Source: SZUA-442 sp963792405 (GTDB taxonomy: Bacteria > Actinomycetota > Acidimicrobiia > Spongiisociales > UBA5794). From it: DNA of 64,000 nucleotides. The position numbers were made by a program, and so were the translations under genes. Shown piece by piece: positions 26,926 through 35,011 of the stretch; positions within the stretch are counted from its first letter, which is position 1, and each line of letters starts with the position of its first letter. The notes beneath the pieces were generated by a model. It worked only from the letters and a program-made list of their open reading frames with translations. It made no database searches and was not told where the DNA came from. Where the stretch lies: positions 992,001 to 1,056,000 of the forward strand of contig CAWBVU010000006.1 in the NCBI GenBank assembly GCA_963792405.1. The letters are read 5' to 3'.

Positions 26926-27670
26926 CTACCGGGATCCTGCTTCGGCGTGTGCCCGCCCGATCGGCACCGCGATGTGCCCCCCTGCTGCGTCACCGAACAG
27001 CCTGATACGGTCCGTGCCATGGCGAACCCATGACAGTGCGACCCATGCGCACATCCGTGCGTCGAGGCGGTCCTCGACCGCTTTGAGCTCCCGCCCCGTC
27101 AGCTCATCGCCGATGGCGACCCTCGCCCCCACCAACGGTGGGTCCTCCGCCTCGAGATGTGGCGATGAGCGCCTCGAGCGTGCGCAGGCCCGCCCGACGC
27201 TGAGCGACCCTCCCCCGCTTGTACGGAAGCCGTTCCGGGAGCCCGAAGGCCTCGACGATCGCCGGATGGGGGAACACCTCGAGGGCGGTCCTGTCGCGTC
27301 CGTCCCATGGCCCCCCGAAGCCGTACCGTTCGAGCGCCGTGGCGATGTCCTCACCCCTGATGGCACCGTAGGTCCGCAGATGGAGCGCCCGGTTGGACGG
27401 ATGCGGCCCCGCGTATCTGCTGCCGTACTCGGATGCGACCTGGCGCTCGCACTCCCGTCTCCCGGCCTCGTTCGGCACCAGGATCGGCGCGTCGATGGCA
27501 ACGGCACACTCAGCCGCGGCATGTGCCGCGACCCATGCGACGATCTCGTCATCCGACCCGAGCAGCCGCTCGTCGACGATCGTGCCGTCGCTCGCGACCG
27601 CGCAGGCACCTGTCGCCCTCCCACGCGACCATGCGAGGTCGACTCCGATCGCCGCTGCATCACCCACCAT
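26926..27670 (-). CDS. DUF429 family (RNase H-fold) protein, frameshifted
   Basis: About 248 residues if read through one frameshift. The first part, from ATG 27670, has IGVDLAWS (the RNase H-type aspartate), AIDAPILVPN, REGEC-like RRECERQVASEYG and GLRTLEALIAT. The rest (HLEAEDPPLVGARVAIGD to SWVRHGTDRIRLFGD) lies in another frame. The break is at 27157-27160, in a short CACA tract: two bases appear to be missing. As sequenced the product stops soon after. DUF429 proteins are predicted nucleases of unknown role. It forms an operon with the 326-aa protein and follows the Tad cluster by 34 bp. Confidence 0.75.
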
Positions 27671-27704
27671 CGTCGGAGCGTACGTCCGGTCGGCGCCGAC
27701 CGGA

Positions 27705-28103
27705 TCACCCCACCGCGGCGTGAGCGCACGATCGCACCTCGACGGCGACGTCCCTGAGCCCGACCGCGACCAGCATGGCGGTGCGATGCGTCGTTGCGAC
27801 CGCCACGCACACCTGGTCACGGATGACGTCGACCGCCACGACGCTCAGATCGAGGTCCGAGAGCCGGATCGCCCAACGGACCGCGGCCTCCGCATCGTCA
27901 GGCGAGACCGATACCTGCGCCTCGTACACGGCGAGGGGATCGAGCATGGCCGCTCCCGCCTCCGCCGCGGCATCGGCCGCGAGGGCGGTCCGGCGGTACG
28001 TGCCGTGGAGGAGCGCAACGTCGGTCACCAGGCCCAGTACGACGAGGGCGACGAAGGCGAGGCCACCCACGAGGGGCAACACGGTGCCTTCTTCCTGCCT
28101 CAT
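27705..28103 (-). CDS. TadG-like pilus-associated protein (Rv3654c-type)
   Basis: A 132-residue membrane-anchored protein, last of the Tad cluster. After MRQEEGTVLPLVG comes one hydrophobic helix (LAFVALVVLGLVTDVALL) and then TALAADAAAEAGAAML, the AADAAA helix typical of TadG/Rv3654c proteins, which accompany Tad pilin. The start ATG 28103 overlaps the stop of the upstream pseudopilin (28100-28103). The larger open frame upstream is a shadow. Confidence 0.8.
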   Translation of the reverse strand: MRQEEGTVLPLVGGLAFVALVVLGLVTDVALLHGTYRRTALAADAAAEAGAAMLDPLAVYEAQVSVSPDDAEAAVRWAIRLSDLDLSVVAVDVIRDQVCVAVATTHRTAMLVAVGLRDVAVEVRSCAHAAVG

Positions 28104-28444
28104 CGGCGGGACCGATAGGGGCTGACGACCGCTGTGGCACGGGCCGCCAGGGTCACGTCCGGGCCGCTCCGTCCGATCAACCGCACCGTGGTCGAGGCGA
28201 CGACCTGGACGACGTCGCCCTGGACCTGCACCTCGATGTCGATGCCGTCGTCGATGCCGGCGGGGAGCTCTCCATGCCTGGCGAACCATGCCGCGGCATC
28301 TGCGGCCGTGACATCGACGACGCCGCGTGCTTCCGCAAGCGTGCCGACCGCCGAGAACACGGGCAGGACGAGCGCAACGATGGCGAACCCGAGGACGATG
28401 ATCTCGAGCATCGCGGTTCCTCTCTGGTCGTCGCGCGCCGTCAC
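28100..28444 (-). CDS. TadE-like pseudopilin (second)
   Basis: A 114-residue single-helix pseudopilin. Started at GTG 28444, which overlaps the previous stop (GTGA at 28441-28444). DDQRGTAMLEIIVLGFAIVA has the type IV pilin-like signal: a glycine, then glutamate at position +5, leading into the helix. TadE-family proteins are minor pilins needed for Tad pilus assembly. The remainder is a small polar domain with VTLAARATAVVSP at the end. Confidence 0.8.
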   Translation of the reverse strand: MTARDDQRGTAMLEIIVLGFAIVALVLPVFSAVGTLAEARGVVDVTAADAAAWFARHGELPAGIDDGIDIEVQVQGDVVQVVASTTVRLIGRSGPDVTLAARATAVVSPYRSRR

Positions 28445-28884
28445 GGTGGCACCATCGCAAGGCGCTCGCTCGTGGCTCGCATCCTGATCGGGATGAGATC
28501 CGGGCCCGGCGGCGTCCAACGGATGTCGGCCGTCGCCACGACTCGATCGCCGTCCCGCACCACGGAGACGGACTCGATGCTCGCTCCGGGAATCGTGGCC
28601 TCGAGATCGACCCTCAGACCATCCTCGATCGACATGACCGCATCGGGGTCGGCGGCCCCCTGCCGAGCCGCTGCCTCGACGGAGGCGCTCAGGGTGCTGC
28701 GCGTGAGGAGGAGGAACCCGATCTGGGCGATCAGCACCATCAGGAGGAAGAACACCGCCATTGCCACGAGGCCCTCGATCGTCGCCGATCCCGCCTCCGA
28801 GCCCCCACGCCCGCGACGTCCCGCGGATGCGTGCCCGGCACCCAGCCGAAGAAGCCCCGGAACCGACCGGCCATGTCGCCGCAC
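28441..28884 (-). CDS. TadE-family pseudopilin
   Basis: The reliable part begins at GSEAGSATIEGLVAM and continues through one helix (AVFFLLMVLIAQIGFLLL) into LSASVEAAARQGA, the standard TadE layout, with glutamate +5 after the cleavage glycine. The start is uncertain: no ATG is in frame near the helix, and the nearest credible codon is GTG 28884, which lies inside the 69-bp repeats and adds an arginine/glycine-rich 30-residue leader. The repeats may therefore have displaced the original start. The end overlaps the next gene (GTGA). Confidence 0.7.
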   Translation of the reverse strand: MRRHGRSVPGLLRLGAGHASAGRRGRGGSEAGSATIEGLVAMAVFFLLMVLIAQIGFLLLTRSTLSASVEAAARQGAADPDAVMSIEDGLRVDLEATIPGASIESVSVVRDGDRVVATADIRWTPPGPDLIPIRMRATSERLAMVPP

Positions 28885-29076
28885 ACCCCGCAGGGATGGC
28901 AGCCTCCCACGCAGCCGAACAACCCCTGGAGCTGACCGGCCATGTCGTCCAGCAGGTCCGATGGGTCCCTGCACGACCCTCAGCCGAAGAACCCCCGGAA
29001 CCGATCGGCCATGTCGCCCCACACCCCGCAGGGATGGCTGCCTCCCACTCAGCCGAAGAACCCCTGGAACTGACCG
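28843..29076 (-). repeat. Four 69-bp repeats of the Flp pilin C-terminus
   Basis: The segment coding G-(Q/R)-(F/L)-(Q/R)-G-(F/L)-FG recurs with exact 69-bp (23-codon) spacing; on the plus strand the shared CAGCCGAA begins at 28843, 28912, 28981 and 29050. Copy 1 is the end of the real pilin gene. The codon after FFG is TGA, TGA, TGC and TGG in copies 1 to 4. Copies 1 and 3 share a linker (VGG-HPCGV) not seen in copy 2. All four are in one frame. Confidence 0.88.
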
Positions 29077-29222
29077 GACACGTTGCTCCAGATGTCGCCC
29101 GCCGTCGCCCGTACCTGGGGAAGCAGGAGGGCGATGACGAGGATCGCGATCGTCGCCAGTCCCAGCCACTCGACGGTGGTCGCTCCCCGCTCGTCGACGA
29201 GCAGCCTTCTCATGAACACCAT
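29049..29222 (-). CDS. flp: Flp-type major pilin (Tad pilus)
   Basis: A 57-residue prepilin, too short for a usual ORF cutoff. From ATG 29222, preceded by AGGAAGG: a short basic leader, DERGATTVEWLGL with cleavage expected after the glycine and glutamate at +5, one hydrophobic helix (ATIAILVIALLLP), and a short tail ending QFQGFFG. ATG 29213 is an alternative start. It stands between tadC and the TadE genes, the position of Rv3656c in the mycobacterial locus. Its last codons are the template of the 69-bp repeats that follow. Confidence 0.85.
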   Translation of the reverse strand: MVFMRRLLVDERGATTVEWLGLATIAILVIALLLPQVRATAGDIWSNVSGQFQGFFG

Positions 29223-29272
29223 GGGCGCCTTCCTCTCTCTCGCTGGTCACCTCATCCCCCCCGGGTCCGACG

Positions 29273-30049
29273 TCACGGGCCGCCCGAAAGCGTCCGAAGG
29301 CCCAGCACGGTCGGATACAGGAGGAACAGCAACGCCGTGGGGACCATGAGTGCCAGCACGGGCCCGTAGGTCGCGAGGGCCCGCCGACCACCCTCGGTGG
29401 TGAGATCACGCTCGAGACCGGCCCTCACGTCGGTGGACAGCTCGGCGAGGGACTCGACGAGTCGCCCCCCAACGGTGTGGGCGTGTGCAAGGGTCTCGTA
29501 CAGCCGGCGCCCGTCATCGTGCGTGGACGATCTCGCGCCGGTCATCAGTGCGTGCTCGAGTCCCACCGCGTCGGCATCTTCGAGGATGCGCTCCATCTCC
29601 TCGGACGCAGCGCCCTCGGTGGTCCGCACGACGTTGCGCATCGCGCTCACCACCGACTCCCCTGACACGATCTGCAGCGACAGCGCATCGATGACGACCG
29701 GGAGCTCGTTGCGGAGGCGATCGACACGCCGCTGCCGACGGTTCGTCTCGTTGGCGGAGTACACGAACCATCCGCCCGCCGCACCCAGGATCGTGAGCGC
29801 CATGGTGGGCCTGCCAGGACCTCCGAGGAAGAGGTCACCCTGCCCGACGAGTGCCCCGACGAGTGCCCCCGCCACGACCCATGGGGCCGAGCGCACCACG
29901 CGATCCGGCAGGCGTCGTGACGTCCGATGCTCAGCCTCCCGCCCGGGCGTGAGGTACACCGCCACGCGATCACCGAGCGGGAAGGCTCTGACCGCACGGG
30001 CGAGAAGGAGGGGCGCCGTGCCTGCGAGGCCAACCGCCAGCCACCTCAT
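29273..30049 (-). CDS. tadC: Tad pilus inner-membrane platform protein TadC
   Basis: A 258-residue type II secretion F-domain protein. Helices flank a cytoplasmic part containing NELPVVIDALSLQIVSGESV and GRLVESLAELSTDVRAGLERD, typical of TadC; the last helix is VLALMVPTALLFLLYPT. With TadB it forms the membrane platform moved by the CpaF ATPase. ATG 30049 overlaps the stop of tadB (ATGA). Confidence 0.9.
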   Translation of the reverse strand: MRWLAVGLAGTAPLLLARAVRAFPLGDRVAVYLTPGREAEHRTSRRLPDRVVRSAPWVVAGALVGALVGQGDLFLGGPGRPTMALTILGAAGGWFVYSANETNRRQRRVDRLRNELPVVIDALSLQIVSGESVVSAMRNVVRTTEGAASEEMERILEDADAVGLEHALMTGARSSTHDDGRRLYETLAHAHTVGGRLVESLAELSTDVRAGLERDLTTEGGRRALATYGPVLALMVPTALLFLLYPTVLGLRTLSGGP

Positions 30050-30849
30050 CTGAACACCTTCTGCGGACGACGGAGTCGAGACGTCCGGACCGCCAGCAGC
30101 CAGCCCGACACCGTGGCGAAGGCGCCGACCGCGATCACGATCGCACCCTGGGTCGTGGAGAAGGCGTCGGCTGCCTGGGGATTGGTCACGATCGACAACA
30201 CGAGCAGCACCCATGGGGCGAACAACGCGACGTTGATCGTGAGGCGTTGCTCGGTCATCGCCGCCTCATGGGCCTTTCTCAGCCGGATCTCGTCACTGAC
30301 GGATCTGGCCAGGTGGGCGATCGTGGTCCCGACGCGCCCGCCCCCTGCACCGCCCGCGGCGGCCAGCGTCACAAGGATGCGATCCGTTGTGGGGTCGTCC
30401 TCGACCACGCGAGCCTTGGCGAGGGCGGACTGGAACCCGCCACCGAACGCGACCTCGACCCGGATCCGCTCCGAGAGGTCGGCGAAGTCGCCACCGGCCC
30501 TGGCCAACGCGGCGATGAGCGCGTCGCCGAGCGTCGATCCTGCGGCCACGGAGCTCCGCACCTGGAAGAGGACGTCGGGCCAGGCGTCGCGGCGCCGGGC
30601 AGCCGCGCGCTCGCGCGACCTCGTCGAGATGACCAGGGGAATCGCACCGCCGAGCACCGCGAGGGCCGCGGCCGCGGCAGGCACACCCAGGAGAACGACC
30701 GCGACGACGAACACGGTCACGGCGATCGCCAGTCCGACGGCCACAGACTTCCACGACACCGAGGGCCGACGAGCCGTGACCGTCGGGACCGCTCCCGTCG
30801 CAAGGACCCACGCCGCGAACGCGGCACCCAACACGGCGATGCCCCTCAC
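30046..30849 (-). CDS. tadB: Tad pilus inner-membrane platform protein TadB
   Basis: A 267-residue type II secretion F-domain protein. Two N-terminal helices, a cytoplasmic domain (DAWPDVLFQVRSSVAAGSTL, DRILVTLAAAGGAGGG), and C-terminal helices. GTG 30849 overlaps the cpaF stop (GTGA at 30846-30849), fixing the start. Paired with TadC as the pilus assembly platform. Confidence 0.9.
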   Translation of the reverse strand: MRGIAVLGAAFAAWVLATGAVPTVTARRPSVSWKSVAVGLAIAVTVFVVAVVLLGVPAAAAALAVLGGAIPLVISTRSRERAAARRRDAWPDVLFQVRSSVAAGSTLGDALIAALARAGGDFADLSERIRVEVAFGGGFQSALAKARVVEDDPTTDRILVTLAAAGGAGGGRVGTTIAHLARSVSDEIRLRKAHEAAMTEQRLTINVALFAPWVLLVLSIVTNPQAADAFSTTQGAIVIAVGAFATVSGWLLAVRTSRLRRPQKVFR

Positions 30850-31847
30850 ACCGCCCCCCTCGACCGAGCTCCTGTACCGACGCGTTCGAGGTGTCGACCG
30901 GTCCACTGGAACACCGGCTCCGTGGTGAACACGTCTCCGTCGTGTTGGGCGGGCACGGCGAGGATCTCCTGCACGTGTCGAAGCGATCCCGCCCTCGACA
31001 GGAAGACGACCACGTCGACGACCGAACCGATCGTGCGGCGCAGATACGGGATCGATACGTTCTCCGCTGCGAGCATGCCGTACGACACGAGCTTCTCGAG
31101 CGCGTCGCGACCCGAATTGGCGTGGATCGTTGCGATGCCGCTGCATCCGGCATTGAGCGCCATGAGCATGTCGAGCGCTTCAGGCCCCCTCACCTCGCCA
31201 ACCACGATTCGGTCGGGTCGCTGCCGAAGCGCCTCTCGTACGAGATCCCTCAGGGTGATCTCCGCGCCTCCGTCGAGGCCTCGATCGCGCGTCTGCATCT
31301 GGGTGAGGTCAGGCAGGTCGACGTCGATCTCGAAGACCTCTTCGCAGGTCACGACCCGAAGCGACGGATGCACCTCGCGAAGCAGGCAGTTGACCAGCGT
31401 CGTCTTCCCTGCGCCCGGAGCGCCAGCGACCAGGATGGTGCGATCGGCTGCGACGGCAGATCCGAGGTAGTCGGCTGCCTCCCGTGACATCCCCCCTCGT
31501 TCCACCAGGTCGTCGAGACCTCCCGCACGGAGGACGAACTTGCGGACCTGGATGTTCATCCGGTCGGGGTGCGTGACCGGAGGACCGGTGATGTGGACGC
31601 GTGACCCGTTGGGCAGCTGCGCGGACACGATCGGATCGGCGAGGTCGATGCGTCGTCCGGTTCCCGCGAGGAGCTGATCCGCGATGCGTCGGACGTCCTC
31701 GGGCGACACGACGATGCTCAGCAGCTCCTTCTCCCCGTCGCGCACGACGAATGTCCGATGCCCGCCGATCACGATGATCTCCTCGACGGCGTCGTCGTCG
31801 AGGAGATCGGCGAGATGCCCGTACCTGATCGCCCCGGCCGTGGTCAT
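30846..31847 (-). CDS. cpaF: Tad/Flp pilus assembly ATPase CpaF (TadA)
   Basis: A 333-residue secretion ATPase. Walker A GAPGAGKTT, the Asp box (CEEVFEIDVDLPD), Walker B-like DRIVVGEVRGPEALDML, and the HANS histidine region ATIHANSG are present, preceded by an N-terminal domain with ADPIVSAQLPNGSRVHI. It is at the short end for CpaF. It should power pilin polymerisation at the cytoplasmic face. ATG 31847 overlaps the upstream stop (ATGA). Confidence 0.95.
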   Translation of the reverse strand: MTTAGAIRYGHLADLLDDDAVEEIIVIGGHRTFVVRDGEKELLSIVVSPEDVRRIADQLLAGTGRRIDLADPIVSAQLPNGSRVHITGPPVTHPDRMNIQVRKFVLRAGGLDDLVERGGMSREAADYLGSAVAADRTILVAGAPGAGKTTLVNCLLREVHPSLRVVTCEEVFEIDVDLPDLTQMQTRDRGLDGGAEITLRDLVREALRQRPDRIVVGEVRGPEALDMLMALNAGCSGIATIHANSGRDALEKLVSYGMLAAENVSIPYLRRTIGSVVDVVVFLSRAGSLRHVQEILAVPAQHDGDVFTTEPVFQWTGRHLERVGTGARSRGAV

Positions 31848-32887
31848 CGTGCGATCTCCAGGGTTGCCACCTGCCTGGCGAATCTCCGCTCCGGCAGGTG
31901 GGCGGAGATGGCCGACCGTCGCACGGCGGGGCGATCGGGCAGCACGAGAACCGGATCCAGGCCTGTCCATCGACGGACCGCCTCGACGACCTGGCGACGA
32001 CCCTGCGAAGGGGCGCGATTGACGACGACTGCGGGCGCGGGGCCGAGCCAGCGTTCGGTCAGCCCTGCGGCGCGGACGATGCCGACGGGCGAGCCGTCAA
32101 CCACCAGGATCACTTCGTCGACCCCATCGGGATCGGTGTCCGCCGAACTCGACGTACCGGTATCGACGATGACGTCGCTCCACCGCATCGACGCGGCGCG
32201 AAAGATCCCATGGCGCATCTCACGGGTGATCTCCGGCATCCCGGGACGGTGCACGCCGGTGATCACCGCGAGGCCGTGGAATCTGTGGATGAGATCCTCA
32301 TCGATATCGCCGTCCAAGCGCAGCGCATCTGCCACATCGATCACGTCGGGCCGTGGTGGGAGCCCCAGTCGCACGGCGATCGAGGGGTTCGCGACGTCGA
32401 GGTCGATCAGCACCGTCTCCGAACGGCGTGTCCGACCGAGGGCATACGCGGTCGCCATCTCCGTGACCCCTGGGGCACCGGGCGGTCCGGTCACGACCAC
32501 GACACGACCCATGGCGGGAGCCTCGGGCCGGGGCCCGGACGGAGCGATGAAGCGGATGGCCTGGACGAGCGCCGTGACCTCGATGGTGTCCGGCACGACC
32601 TCGTCGACGCCTCCCATGTCCATGAGGCGGGCCGCGGGTGCGTCACCCTCCGGAACCACACCGAGGACCCCGACGCCCAGGCTCCGCCACGTGCTGGTCA
32701 GCGACGGCGTCACCCAGCTCGTCTCTCCGCCGACGACCACCACGTCGATCGCGTCGAGGTTCCGCTCGATGTCGGATGGCTGGTAGGCGCGGACGACGAC
32801 CTTGACCGCGGCGCTCTCCCGTGCATGTGCGACCAAGGCGGGCTCCCAGTCCCTCGCGCTGAGGACGGTCGCCACCCGTACCGTCAC
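31844..32887 (-). CDS. Septum-site/CpaE-like MinD-family protein of the Tad locus
   Basis: A 347-residue MinD/ParA-fold protein in the place of Rv3660c (Ssd). The N-terminal 120 residues are a receiver-like domain (IDVVVVGG, VGVLGVVPEGD, LMDMGGVDEVV). The P-loop is degenerate, TGPPGAPGVTEMA, lacking both lysines, followed by VLIDLDVANPS and WSDVIVDTG. ATP hydrolysis is therefore doubtful, as in other actinobacterial members. It probably positions the pilus machinery. Start GTG 32887 overlaps the cpaB-like stop. Confidence 0.85.
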   Translation of the reverse strand: MTVRVATVLSARDWEPALVAHARESAAVKVVVRAYQPSDIERNLDAIDVVVVGGETSWVTPSLTSTWRSLGVGVLGVVPEGDAPAARLMDMGGVDEVVPDTIEVTALVQAIRFIAPSGPRPEAPAMGRVVVVTGPPGAPGVTEMATAYALGRTRRSETVLIDLDVANPSIAVRLGLPPRPDVIDVADALRLDGDIDEDLIHRFHGLAVITGVHRPGMPEITREMRHGIFRAASMRWSDVIVDTGTSSSADTDPDGVDEVILVVDGSPVGIVRAAGLTERWLGPAPAVVVNRAPSQGRRQVVEAVRRWTGLDPVLVLPDRPAVRRSAISAHLPERRFARQVATLEIAR

Positions 32888-33501
32888 GGTGCGACCTTCA
32901 CGAGATCGATCGTGCCCGACCGCGCCGCAGCGGTGAGCAGGGCTGCGAGGTCGTCGTCGACGGCGAGCAGCAGCAGGACGTCACCTCGGTCCGCCGGATC
33001 GTCGCTCACCCTTGCGTCGACGACGAAGACCCCTTCGGCGATCCGCTCCGCCGTCATCGGGACTCCGTGGCCCGCGTCGGTCGTCCTGTACACATCCACG
33101 AGGTCCCCCTTGGAGAGTTGGCCCAGCACGGCGTGGCTGGGATCCAGCGACATCGCGAGCACATCGGGCGTCGGCCCCATCTGGGGAGGCACGAGCATCG
33201 ATGGAACGATCGGCTCTCCATTCTCGATCGGGCGCGCCAGGGACCAATCCGCGAGGTCACCTGCGTCGTTGCCCACGACGTGACCCGAGCCGTCCTCGAC
33301 GTACCGCACGGCGAGATCGAGGCCAGCCAGGGGCGCTCCCGCCGGCAGGTCATTGGCTGCGACGAGCACGGGGACACGCTCCGGGGGCTGGGTCAGCACG
33401 AGAACCAGCGCAGCGGCGATGGCTGCCGCGATCCCGCCGATCAGGTAGCGCCGATCGACATCGGGCCAGCCGAAGGCCAGGGCTCGTGCCCGCACCGCCA
33501 T
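32884..33501 (-). CDS. cpaB: CpaB/RcpC-like SAF-domain protein
   Basis: A 205-residue protein with one N-terminal helix (LIGGIAAAIAAALVLVL) and a periplasm/wall-facing SAF domain (VPVLVAANDLPAGAPL, ARPIENGEPIVPSML), as in CpaB of Tad systems. The C-terminal part (LSKGDLVDVY, VLLLLAVDDDLAALL) also fits. It presumably guides the pilus through the envelope. ATG 33501 overlaps the preceding stop by one base (TGATG). Confidence 0.85.
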   Translation of the reverse strand: MAVRARALAFGWPDVDRRYLIGGIAAAIAAALVLVLTQPPERVPVLVAANDLPAGAPLAGLDLAVRYVEDGSGHVVGNDAGDLADWSLARPIENGEPIVPSMLVPPQMGPTPDVLAMSLDPSHAVLGQLSKGDLVDVYRTTDAGHGVPMTAERIAEGVFVVDARVSDDPADRGDVLLLLAVDDDLAALLTAAARSGTIDLVKVAP

Positions 33502-33800
33502 CAGCGCCGCTCCAGTGCGATCACATGGGCCAGCGCCACACACCGCTCAGCAGAGCCATCAGCGATGACCGCATGGTCGATCCCGACGCCCATGACGATG
33601 CCACGTGCCACGTGGCCATCGACCGTGGTCACGAAGACGTCCTCGCCGCGGTCCTCGGCCTCGATGAAGCGATCCCGCAGCGATCTCCGTCGGAGTGCAG
33701 CAGCACGGGCAGCGGCCTGCTCCGCGTCGAGGGTCTCGTCGAGGCGCAACCTGAGGGACCGCGCGAGGTGTTCGAGGTCGGGGTGGCCGAACGGGTCCAT
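33501..33800 (-). CDS. Hypothetical protein heading the Tad operon
   Basis: A 99-residue soluble protein. A helical N-terminal half (LEHLARSLRLRLDETLDAEQ, then alanine/arginine-rich) is followed by a small beta segment (DVFVTTVDGHVARGIVMGVG). No family recognised. It is the first gene of the Tad chain and overlaps cpaB by one base, so it is co-expressed with the pilus genes. The 185 bp upstream to the SCO1 gene contains two TCGCGACTCAC copies and presumably the operon promoter. Confidence 0.7.
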   Translation of the reverse strand: MDPFGHPDLEHLARSLRLRLDETLDAEQAAARAAALRRRSLRDRFIEAEDRGEDVFVTTVDGHVARGIVMGVGIDHAVIADGSAERCVALAHVIALERR

Positions 33801-33985
33801 CGCGATCACTCCTCGCTCTGGCCCTCCGGTGGTGACTACCTGACGTAGAGCGAACCCGATGGAGTCGCCCCGTGCAAGAGGGGTGGAGCCCGTTGTTTCG
33901 CGACTCACCGCGCCTTTCCGCGCGATTGGCACCACTTCTCGCGACTCACTGTGGGTTCTCGCGCGTTGGCGGCCACCCTCCGGAG

Positions 33986-34627
33986 TCAGTCGTCCCCGGT
34001 GAGGTTCGCCCCGAGGTCCTCGGCGATGCGTTCCGGCTCGGCTCCGAACGGCCAGACGATGCGGATCCTCCCCTGGTCATCGACGGCATAGAGATAGGCC
34101 GTGTGGGAGACCTCGACCTGCCCCCCAGCCGTCGTGATGACGTCGAAGGTGGCGCCGAAGGCGTCGGCGGCGGCATCGAGAAGGGCGCCATCGTCGGTGC
34201 GGAGGGCATGTCCATCGTCGATGAACGACGTCAGGTAGGCGGCCATGACCGCGTCGGAGTCCCTTCCGGGATCGATGGTCACCATCGCCACGGCGACCCG
34301 GTCAGCGTCATCGCCGAGCAGCTGGAGTGCGGAGCGGAGATCGGAGAGCGTCGTCGGGCAGATGTCAGGGCAGGACGCGAAGCCGAAGTACACCACGAGC
34401 AGCTCACCCGGTGCGGCGGTGAGGGTGAAGGGCACGCCCCCGTCCGTGACGTCGGGGAGGGCGATCGAACCCACAGAGGCGCCGAGCACGTCAGCGCCGC
34501 CGAGGGCGCTCCCTGCGGCCTGATCGACCCCCTCGGTGATGACCGTGGTGGCCGGCTCATCGGCTGCGCAGGCGGCAACCGCGACCAGCAGCAGGGTGAC
34601 GAGGACACGGCGGGCCATGGGCTTCAC
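33986..34627 (-). CDS. SCO1/SenC-type thioredoxin-fold lipoprotein
   Basis: A 213-residue lipoprotein; the signal ends at the lipobox VAAC (C20). The mature domain has the SCO copper site: FGFASCPDICPTT (C86, C90) and the later histidine in VSHTAYLY (H175). SCO proteins deliver copper to the CuA centre of cytochrome c oxidase or act as thiol reductants. No oxidase genes are in the window, so the target is inferred. It is followed upstream on the same strand by two membrane/secreted proteins of unknown role. Confidence 0.92.
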   Translation of the reverse strand: MKPMARRVLVTLLLVAVAACAADEPATTVITEGVDQAAGSALGGADVLGASVGSIALPDVTDGGVPFTLTAAPGELLVVYFGFASCPDICPTTLSDLRSALQLLGDDADRVAVAMVTIDPGRDSDAVMAAYLTSFIDDGHALRTDDGALLDAAADAFGATFDVITTAGGQVEVSHTAYLYAVDDQGRIRIVWPFGAEPERIAEDLGANLTGDD

Positions 34628-34666
34628 GGTACCGGCAGGCCCCGCCTATGGATCGCCGCGGCGCAG

Positions 34667-35011
34667 TCAGCACCCCATCGTGTGCATCGCGGTGCCGAGC
34701 GAGACCCACGAAATGGACACGAGCCACCCCACCGTCAGCGCGACGGTCACGACGCCCGTCAGCCAACGCTCGATGCGGTCGCGAGTCTTGACCGCGACCA
34801 CGGCCACGCAGGCGATGGACACCGCAGGGGCGAAGAACCAGCCGATCGACACCACGAAGCTGGTGACCATCCCCTCGCAGCGGTCCACATCACCGCTGAC
34901 GAGGATGAGCCCTGCCGCCAGGACGAGACCGCACACCGCTCCCCACCGCCACGCCCCGACGTCATCAGGGTGTGTCACGGGGCGCTTCAACGGATCCGGG
35001 GCGTGGATCAC
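34667..35011 (-). CDS. Small three-helix membrane protein
   Basis: A 114-residue integral membrane protein with helices near 22-40, 47-72 and 83-104. Cysteines sit just outside helices 1 and 2 and at the very C-terminus (TMGC). No family recognised. GTG 35011 overlaps the stop of the repeat-tailed secreted protein (GTGA), and it precedes the SCO1/SenC gene by 39 bp, so all three are probably one operon. Confidence 0.65.
   Translation of the reverse strand: MIHAPDPLKRPVTHPDDVGAWRWGAVCGLVLAAGLILVSGDVDRCEGMVTSFVVSIGWFFAPAVSIACVAVVAVKTRDRIERWLTGVVTVALTVGWLVSISWVSLGTAMHTMGC

Noticed and set aside
28981..29051. Selenocysteine insertion at the TGA codons of the Flp repeats
   Set aside because: No SECIS-like hairpin was recognised after either TGA, and copies 3 and 4 carry cysteine and tryptophan codons without a consistent pattern.
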